Source of the DNA: Kangiella sp.
GTDB lineage: Bacteria > Pseudomonadota > Gammaproteobacteria > Enterobacterales > Kangiellaceae
NCBI GenBank assembly: GCA_002733465.1
Contig: NVVT01000007.1
Coordinates: 202,972 to 213,776 of the forward strand
Length of the DNA: 10,805 nt
Direction of reading: 5' to 3'
The notes under the pieces are model-generated. The model was not told the origin of the DNA. It made no database searches and saw only the letters and a program-made list of their open reading frames with translations. The position numbers and the translations under genes were made by a program. Positions 1 through 4,918 of this stretch are shown piece by piece; the first letter of the stretch is position 1; each line of letters opens with the position of its first letter.

Positions 1-44
1 TGTTGAGGTCCAAAATTTAAGGTGTAATGTTCTATTTCAGCCAT
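1..44 (-). CDS. nuoD: NADH-quinone oxidoreductase subunit D, N-terminal fragment
   Basis: This is the first 14 codons plus two bases of nuoD, cut by the left window edge. The reading is M-A-E-I-E-H-Y-T-L-N-F-G-P-Q-(H), and the block YTLNFGPQH is the hallmark near the N-terminus of the 49-kDa subunit of NDH-1, which with NuoB lines the quinone site in the peripheral arm. It starts at the ATG whose first base is 44; the upstream DNA offers only an A-rich, weak ribosome site (AAAGAAAA). It follows nuoC in the same direction, separated by 88 bases, so nuoC and nuoD are separate genes here rather than the fused nuoCD of enteric bacteria and pseudomonads. Identification is firm despite the short length because motif and operon position agree. 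Confidence 0.9.
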   Translation of the reverse strand, partial: MAEIEHYTLNFGPQ

Positions 45-132
45 AAAATTTTCTTTTGTTTTACTTATTTTAAATTGACTAACGATCCTTGAAAAAACAA
101 TCTACAGTATTAATCGTTGTTTAAATCACTCG

Positions 133-834
133 TTATCGAATGACTCTAGGTACTAATATTCGCTCTTCTATGGTCACAGGTTCATAAATACATTGACCAG
201 ACTCTTCATCGAAACGCATCTCTAGCTCACCGATAACAGGAAAGTCCTTACGGAAAGGGTGACCAATAAAGCCATAATCCGTTAAAATTCGTCTTAAATC
301 GGGATGCCCTTCAAATAATAAACCAAACAAATCAAAGGCTTCACGTTCAAACCAATTAGCTGTGCTCCAAAGCCCTACAACGCTCGGAATACGCATACTG
401 TCTTCTTCGACAAAGACTTTTATTCTAATTCTGTGATTTAAAGTGACAGATAACAAATGATATGCAACCGCAAATCTTGGTTTAGTCCACTTTGACGAAT
501 CTTTATTTTGAGTGTTTCGGCCTCTTTCAAACCCAGAAGAAGTTGCACCTTCAGTTGACCACTCATCTTGTCCATAGGTTAAATAATCAAGCCCTGCTAC
601 ATCGATTAATTGTTCAAATTGGAAATCATCATGATCTCTTAGCGTTTTAAGAACACTCATTAAATTTTCGATGGAAACGTCTAAAGTTAACTCATCATAA
701 GAAAAAGTTGATTGAAATACTTTACTCAGCTCAAATTGGCCATTTAAATGCTGATCGACCATCTTTTTAAGATTGGCAATTTTAGAGTCTATTGGTTTTG
801 AATCCGCTAGTTTTGAGTCATCGCCTAAAGCCAT
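133..834 (-). CDS. nuoC: NADH-quinone oxidoreductase subunit C (30-kDa subunit)
   Basis: NuoC is a cofactor-free structural subunit of the peripheral arm of complex I, packed against NuoD and NuoB on the cytoplasmic side of the membrane. The 233-residue protein carries the family signature at about residues 161-182 (WFEREAFDLFG followed by GHPDLRR) and the C-terminal GHPFRKDFP at 191-199. Residues 90-115 (Ser, Thr, Gly, Asn, Lys) look like a flexible insertion. The N-terminus is unusual: residues 6-20 read DSKLA-DSKPI-DSKIA, a five-residue repeat (see the repeat entry). The ATG at 834 is preferred because AAAGG lies nine bases upstream, inside the end of nuoB; the next Met (residue 25) has no good ribosome site. 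Only four bases separate it from nuoB, so translational coupling is likely. Confidence 0.96.
   Translation of the reverse strand: MALGDDSKLADSKPIDSKIANLKKMVDQHLNGQFELSKVFQSTFSYDELTLDVSIENLMSVLKTLRDHDDFQFEQLIDVAGLDYLTYGQDEWSTEGATSSGFERGRNTQNKDSSKWTKPRFAVAYHLLSVTLNHRIRIKVFVEEDSMRIPSVVGLWSTANWFEREAFDLFGLLFEGHPDLRRILTDYGFIGHPFRKDFPVIGELEMRFDEESGQCIYEPVTIEERILVPRVIR
760..819 (-). repeat. 15-base imperfect tandem repeat inside nuoC
   Basis: Four consecutive 15-base units (819-805, 804-790, 789-775, 774-760, read on the minus strand) encode DSKLA, DSKPI, DSKIA and the degenerate NLKKM. The first three share the core GA(C/T)TC(A/T)AAA. The unit length is a multiple of three, so gain or loss of units would keep nuoC in frame. 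It sits in the poorly conserved N-terminal extension, before the NuoC fold. Confidence 0.7.
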
Positions 835-838
835 TTAA

Positions 839-1429
839 TTAAACCTTTCTCATAATGGTATTAGTTCTTTTAATTTTGTTTTGCAGTTGAATCACGCCAT
901 ACATTAAAGCTTCGGCAGTTGGGGGACATCCAGGAACATAAATATCAACCGGGACAATTCGATCGCAACCTCTCACAACAGCGTAAGAATAATGGTAATA
1001 ACCACCGCCATTAGCACAAGAGCCCATTGATATAACCCATTTAGGTTCTGGCATTTGGTCATATACTCGACGTAGCGCGGGTGCCATTTTATTAGTTAGT
1101 GTACCAGCGACGATCATCACATCGGACTGACGAGGACTAGGTCTAAAAACCACGCCAAAACGGTCAAAATCATAACGAGATGCTCCAGCTTGCATCATCT
1201 CTACCGCGCAACAAGCTAAACCAAAAGTCATCGGCCACATTGAACCAGTTCTAGCCCAGTTGACTAATGTATCAACGCCTGTGACTAAATACCCTTTACC
1301 TGATTGCTTGACGCCACCCGCCTCTTCATTAAGTGCGCTTTCTAATTCAGGAAGCGTCGGTGGGATCAGCTTAATCGTGTCTATCCCAGGGTTAAATCCG
1401 CTACCAGCCAGTCCAGCATTTACTCCCAT
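839..1429 (-). CDS. nuoB: NADH-quinone oxidoreductase subunit B (N2 cluster subunit)
   Basis: NuoB holds the terminal [4Fe-4S] cluster N2, which passes electrons to quinone at the junction of the peripheral and membrane arms. Expected ligands are visible: the adjacent pair in GLACCAVEMM (Cys73, Cys74), Cys138 in MGSCANGGG and Cys168 in PGCPP, numbering from the start chosen here. The open frame extends to a GTG at 1450, but the ATG at 1429 is preferred: a perfect AAGGAG (1437-1442) lies seven bases before it, giving 196 residues. With this start the gene overlaps the end of nuoA by ten bases, typical of coupled nuo genes; the GTG start would overlap by 31 and has no visible ribosome site. The basic C-terminus ends KIKRTNTIMRKV. 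Confidence 0.96.
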   Translation of the reverse strand: MGVNAGLAGSGFNPGIDTIKLIPPTLPELESALNEEAGGVKQSGKGYLVTGVDTLVNWARTGSMWPMTFGLACCAVEMMQAGASRYDFDRFGVVFRPSPRQSDVMIVAGTLTNKMAPALRRVYDQMPEPKWVISMGSCANGGGYYHYSYAVVRGCDRIVPVDIYVPGCPPTAEALMYGVIQLQNKIKRTNTIMRKV

Positions 1430-1776
1430 TCTAATGCTCCTTTTTTCCACTCATAAATAAATCCAACCACTAGAAGCCCTAAAAAGACTCCCATAGCGCC
1501 AATCGCAAACCAAGGCAACTCTTGAAATACAACCGCCCAAGGAAAGAGAAATGCGACTTCCAAATCAAATATGATAAAAAGTATGGCAACTAGATAAAAA
1601 CGAATATCAAATTTTTGACGAGCATCATCAAATGCATCAAAACCACATTCAAATGGAAGTTCTTTATCATGGTTTTTTTTACTAGGAGAAGCTAGAAATC
1701 CTACAATTTCTAGAAATGCGCCAAAGCCAAGGCCTATAGCGATGAAAACGAGTATCGGTAGATAGTTTTCTAACAT
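1420..1776 (-). CDS. nuoA: NADH-quinone oxidoreductase subunit A
   Basis: NuoA is a small membrane subunit of complex I at the interface with the quinone-binding peripheral arm. The 118-residue protein shows three hydrophobic helices (about residues 7-27, 60-80 and 88-110). The long loop after helix 1 carries the conserved ECGFD (Cys44), which in homologues moves with the active/deactive transition, and helix 2 carries the acidic pair in FDLEVAFLFPW (Asp71, Glu73). The ATG at 1776 has TAGGA (1783-1787) six bases upstream. It is the first gene of the operon nuoA-nuoB-nuoC-nuoD, and the 374 bases upstream are gene-free, so the operon promoter is probably there, unless transcription also reads through from the kinase gene upstream on the same strand. 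Confidence 0.96.
   Translation of the reverse strand: MLENYLPILVFIAIGLGFGAFLEIVGFLASPSKKNHDKELPFECGFDAFDDARQKFDIRFYLVAILFIIFDLEVAFLFPWAVVFQELPWFAIGAMGVFLGLLVVGFIYEWKKGALEWE
1437..1442 (-). promoter_or_regulatory. Ribosome binding site deciding the nuoB start
   Basis: AAGGAG on the minus strand lies within the last codons of nuoA, seven bases before the ATG at 1429. It would lie inside the coding region if nuoB started at the GTG at 1450, so it argues for the shorter NuoB. Confidence 0.75.
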
Positions 1777-1862
1777 GATTTATCCTACAAAAGCCTTTTT
1801 GTTGGTCGAATCTGTGGGTTGTATTGTCAATTTATTGGAGCTTATTTAAAGACAACATCCTA

Positions 1863-1892
1863 ATACTAATAGCTAAAAGCTACCCTTGTCAC
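1863..1892 (-). promoter_or_regulatory. Weak candidate sigma70 promoter for nuoA
   Basis: On the minus strand GTGACA (1887-1892) is followed after 18 bases by TAGTAT (1863-1868), about 87 bases before the nuoA ATG. The -35 box is near consensus but the -10 box matches only four of six bases, and in AT-rich DNA such pairs arise by chance. The spacer contains the small inverted repeat at 1870-1882. Weak support only. Confidence 0.22.
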
Positions 1893-2065
1893 TCATAAAA
1901 ACAAAAAATATTAATCTGAGCACTTTATTGATTAAAAATTGAACGATTATTTACTCAGTTATAAACTGGATAAAAAATAGAGTATCGACTAAAACACCAC
2001 AGTTTAAGCGGTCTTAGACTAATACAAGGACATCAAAATGAGCAAAAACGCTTCTTTGAATTACT

Positions 2066-2121
2066 TAGTTTTAATCGATTCACATAGACTCAAAACTAAG
2101 AAACCATGCACTGCAACATAA
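2066..2121 (-). repeat. Kinase 1 3'-flank element, paired with 4834-4890
   Basis: This non-coding DNA behind the stop codon of kinase 1 matches the flank of kinase 2. Plus-strand bases 2101-2121 match 4870-4890 at 18 of 21 positions, including the shared GCAACATAA. Plus-strand TAGTTTTAAT at 2066-2075 is identical to 4834-4843 and lies the same 85 bases from the stop codon in both. Between the blocks the two copies differ in sequence and by one base in length. It may be a remnant of the tandem duplication or a retained element in the transcript tail. The 9-base inverted repeat 2064-2072/2092-2100 is not preserved in the other copy. Confidence 0.7.
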
Positions 2122-2150
2122 ATACATATTCTAGCTGACGAGGCAATTCC

Positions 2151-4709
2151 CTAGTTAACTACTAGATGTTTTAATAAAGTATCATGTAATAATTCCTTTT
2201 CAATGGGCTTTGAAATGTGCCCATTCATACCAGCATCTATGGAATATTTAACCATTTCGTCCAATGCATGGGCGGTTACAGCTATAATCGGTAATTCGCT
2301 ACGAGCTTGTTCATGCTCCCACTTTCTAATCTCGCGCGTCGCTTGGTATCCATCCATTATTGGCATTTCGCAATCCATTAAAACGATATCAATTTTTTCG
2401 TGATAGTGTTTTACGTGCTCCAGCGCTTCTTCGCCATTTTCTACTATAAAACAGTCCAAATTGAATTTACTTAACATCCCTTTAATTACCATCTGATTAA
2501 CTTTATTATCCTCAGCAACTAGCACACAAAGCCCCTCAAGTTTGCTCTTAGTTTCTTTCAGTTTATCTTGCTGTTGGGCTTTGGTTTGAGAGGTTTTGAA
2601 CTCAACAATTTCTTTTTCAGTCAATGGTTGATTGGGAATGCTAAACCAAAAATTGGACCCTTGGTTTTCCTTGCTTATTACACCAATTTCACCGCCGAGC
2701 AATTCTACAATTTTTTTGCTTATACTTAAACCAAGTCCACTACCGCCATACTTTCTTGTTGTTGAATCATCAGCTTGTGAAAATGATTGAAATAATTTAT
2801 TTTGTTGGGAATCATTTAAACCGATACCAGTGTCGATCACCTGCGTCTTTATTCCTCCATCAACAAAAGAAAGGGTCAAATCAATACGCCCTTTTGCTGT
2901 AAACTTAAATGCATTACCTACCAAGTTTAGCAAAACTTGTTGTATCCTATTTGAATCGTTTTTGACATATTGAGGTGTGTTTTGATCGATTTCGAAATTT
3001 AAACAAATTGATTGATCCTGAGCTAACAATTCAAAATTTCGAATAGTCTCTTTATACAACTGATGAAGATCAAATGCTCGATACTCTATTTTCATTTTTC
3101 CAGCTTCAATTTTTGAAAAATCCAATACGTCATTTATTAGGTTTAATAGAGAACGTCCCGAACTAGTGATGACCTCCACAAAACCTTGTTGCTTAGTCGT
3201 TAATGTTGTTTCGCTCAGCATACCAGACATCCCTAATATACCGTTTAAAGGCGTTCTAATCTCATGACTCATAGTTGCGAGGAAATAGCTTTTAGTTTTG
3301 CTTTTTGCTTTTGCTAATAAAACCTCTTCTCTTGCAGCAATAATTTCACTTTGAGCTTTTAATTCAGCTTCTTTAGCCTGCAAGTTATCAATTAACTGTT
3401 TTTCCTTAATCCTTCTTGCGCCTTTTTCTAAACGAAGTGTTTCTTCATCTGCTGCTATCCTACGTCTTTTTTCTATATTTATGCTGTCAGCGAGAGCAAT
3501 AGATATTAATAATATTGAAAATGCATTTCCTATTTGCAAAACGTTCTCCGTAAACGCGTTACTAGCTATAATTCCAATTTTGTTAGCAATAAGAATAAAT
3601 ACCGCCAGCATGAAAACCATCCAGGAAACCAAGAAAAACCTTACTGCAACATTACCTTTTCGTAAAGCTATAACGCATGCAATAACACTGACTATTGAGA
3701 AAGGAAACCCCATCAAAGTATTCAATAACATTACCGTTTGATAGGATATAAAAAAAGATGCAATTATTAGCATTATAGGAAACCAAACAACAGACATCAG
3801 CACTCTATATTGCCATAGACTAATAGCTTTTAAATTGATAAATTGACTGATAAATAAACCGCCAAAAATATATAGAAAAGAATTTGATATTGGTAGTAGA
3901 AAATCATTAAGAATTTCATGGTTTGGCCAAATATACTGAAAACCAAATCCTTGTATACTGGCATGAAATAATACATTAGCTAAAATAAATGCAGAAAAAA
4001 GAAAATAAGCATAGTCTCTAGTCGATAGAAATAAAATAAAGTTGTAAAAAACCATCATCAATGTCAAACCAAAGTAGGCACCCCAAAACAAAAGCGATGA
4101 TTGCTGCGTTTCGGCGACATTTTTTTCACTTTGAATGTATATTGGCATTTGTATAATGCCTAACGTTTCGACTCTAATAATCACCTCATATTGTGTGTTC
4201 GATTTTAGTATAAAGGGCGTTAAAAAATTCCGATCGAAAATTTCTCTAGATGAAAATACGTAGCGATCCCCTAATTGTATTTTTTTCTGTAGTTTCCCAT
4301 TTGCATAAATAAATATCTTAACATCATCTAAATTTGGGTTTGCCAGATTAATAATGTACCTCTCATCTTTTCGAATATCATTCTGTAGCAGTAATCGAAA
4401 CCATATCGCACTTTTAGTATATCCGAATGATGGAACACTTATTTTCGATTGTGTCCAATTAGACTTTGGTAAATTTATGATATCAGTAATGTTTTTATTA
4501 AGCTCCGTATCGACGTAATACGAAAGATATTTCCCAACCGCAAGATTTAAGTTATGTTTTGTTAATTCAATTTTGTACGGCATTTCTTTTTGTTCGATTT
4601 TCAATAGAGGCGCACCGTTTTCACTTTCAGCAAGAGAAGCGAAACAGAAGCAACAAAATAATAAAACACCTGTTTGTAGTCTTTTTTTTATATATAACTT
4701 TAAGTTCAT
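2151..4709 (-). CDS. LadS-like hybrid sensor histidine kinase (kinase 1): DISMED2-7TM-HisKA-HATPase-REC
   Basis: This is an 852-residue inner-membrane sensor kinase. Order of parts: a signal peptide (about 1-28, basic start then a Cys/Phe/Leu-rich core), a periplasmic 7TMR-DISMED2 domain (about 55-195, with the typical SFGYTKSAIWFRL), seven membrane helices of 7TMR-DISM type (about 204-410), a charged coiled coil (412-470), HisKA with His482 in SHEIRTP, and HATPase with N-box Asn595/Asn599, G1 DTGIG (626-630) and G2 GGSGLGL. The receiver (727-848) has acidic Glu733/Asp734, phospho-acceptor Asp779, Thr812 and Lys834. All catalytic residues are intact. No HPt domain follows, so phosphate must pass to a separate HPt protein; this is the layout of Pseudomonas LadS, which signals through GacS. 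DISMED2 domains have a carbohydrate-binding-like fold, but the ligand here cannot be read. It lies downstream of its paralogue on the same strand. The ATG at 4709 has no clear Shine-Dalgarno sequence. Confidence 0.95.
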   Translation of the reverse strand: MNLKLYIKKRLQTGVLLFCCFCFASLAESENGAPLLKIEQKEMPYKIELTKHNLNLAVGKYLSYYVDTELNKNITDIINLPKSNWTQSKISVPSFGYTKSAIWFRLLLQNDIRKDERYIINLANPNLDDVKIFIYANGKLQKKIQLGDRYVFSSREIFDRNFLTPFILKSNTQYEVIIRVETLGIIQMPIYIQSEKNVAETQQSSLLFWGAYFGLTLMMVFYNFILFLSTRDYAYFLFSAFILANVLFHASIQGFGFQYIWPNHEILNDFLLPISNSFLYIFGGLFISQFINLKAISLWQYRVLMSVVWFPIMLIIASFFISYQTVMLLNTLMGFPFSIVSVIACVIALRKGNVAVRFFLVSWMVFMLAVFILIANKIGIIASNAFTENVLQIGNAFSILLISIALADSINIEKRRRIAADEETLRLEKGARRIKEKQLIDNLQAKEAELKAQSEIIAAREEVLLAKAKSKTKSYFLATMSHEIRTPLNGILGMSGMLSETTLTTKQQGFVEVITSSGRSLLNLINDVLDFSKIEAGKMKIEYRAFDLHQLYKETIRNFELLAQDQSICLNFEIDQNTPQYVKNDSNRIQQVLLNLVGNAFKFTAKGRIDLTLSFVDGGIKTQVIDTGIGLNDSQQNKLFQSFSQADDSTTRKYGGSGLGLSISKKIVELLGGEIGVISKENQGSNFWFSIPNQPLTEKEIVEFKTSQTKAQQQDKLKETKSKLEGLCVLVAEDNKVNQMVIKGMLSKFNLDCFIVENGEEALEHVKHYHEKIDIVLMDCEMPIMDGYQATREIRKWEHEQARSELPIIAVTAHALDEMVKYSIDAGMNGHISKPIEKELLHDTLLKHLVVN

Positions 4710-4712
4710 TAG

Positions 4713-4748
4713 TCTGCCATTTGAATGGAAGCAGATCTTAGTCGATCT
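4713..4748 (-). promoter_or_regulatory. Inverted repeats just upstream of the kinase 1 start
   Basis: Minus-strand DNA immediately before the ATG can fold: TCTG/CAGA flank an inner CCAT-TCAA-ATGG stem (4713-4735), with a three-base bulge. Beside it, overlapping by three bases, is AGATC/GATCT with a six-base loop (4733-4748). No Shine-Dalgarno sequence is visible for this gene, and the hairpin would occupy the ribosome footprint. Regulation of translation is possible but unproven; the stems are short. Confidence 0.3.
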
Positions 4749-4784
4749 TTTGTTTTATTTGATAATTTACCATTTAATTAAATA

Positions 4785-4790
4785 ATTATA
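4785..4790 (-). promoter_or_regulatory. Candidate -10 box for kinase 1
   Basis: Minus-strand TATAAT matches the sigma70 -10 consensus exactly, 75 bases before the kinase 1 ATG. The -35 region at the expected spacing is poor (TGTCTT at 4807-4812), so this may be weak, activator-dependent or accidental in AT-rich DNA. If real, the downstream kinase can be expressed separately from kinase 2. Confidence 0.35.
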
Positions 4791-4833
4791 GGACAAAAAC
4801 TATATAAAGACAGCTCTCACCCTCTTAAACATC

Positions 4834-4890
4834 TAGTTTTAATAAACTCCAACAACAAGAAAATGAAAAAAATCAAGCACCGCAACATAA
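4834..4890 (-). repeat. Kinase 2 3'-flank element, paired with 2066-2121
   Basis: This is the partner copy of the element behind kinase 1: 4870-4890 matches 2101-2121 at 18 of 21 positions, and 4834-4843 equals 2066-2075. The conserved blocks are not in a shared open frame on either strand, which argues against a small conserved peptide. On the minus strand the 21-base block is followed by a T-rich run (ending at about 4853) that the other copy has only in part. Next to the stop codon, AAACAT/ATGTTT (4901-4906 with 4914-4919) can pair, a feature not seen in the other copy. Confidence 0.7.
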
Positions 4891-4918
4891 TCGGACTTTC
4901 AAACATTGATACGATGTT

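Larger units (their letters stand above)
1777..2150. other. Gene-free spacer between kinase 1 and nuoA
   Basis: No RNA gene or conserved coding frame is seen in these 374 bases. The right part (about 2066-2150) is the 3' flank of the kinase gene and matches the flank of its paralogue. The left part should hold the nuo promoter. Small inverted repeats are present: TAGCT-AAA-AGCTA (1870-1882), CAGTT-ATA-AACTG (1956-1968) and CTTAGTTTT/AAAACTAAG (2064-2072 with 2092-2100, 19-base loop). None is followed by a T-run typical of an intrinsic terminator, so readthrough into nuoA cannot be excluded. Confidence 0.7.

Noticed and set aside
1260..1460. Plus-strand 66-codon frame over nuoB/nuoA
   Set aside because: It is antisense to two firmly identified complex I genes and its protein has no recognisable features.
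2064..2100. CTTAGTTTT/AAAACTAAG inverted repeat as terminator of kinase 1
   Set aside because: The stem is AT-rich, the loop is 19 bases, no T-run follows, and the arm is not paired in the matching flank of kinase 2.
3481..3741. Plus-strand frame over the 7TM region of kinase 1, with a similar frame over kinase 2 at 6276-6542
   Set aside because: The two look alike only because they are the complements of paralogous coding regions; hydrophobic helices on one strand often leave open frames on the other.
4559..4785. Two overlapping plus-strand frames at the kinase 1 start
   Set aside because: They are antisense to the signal peptide and upstream spacer, have no ribosome site and mutually overlap in different frames.
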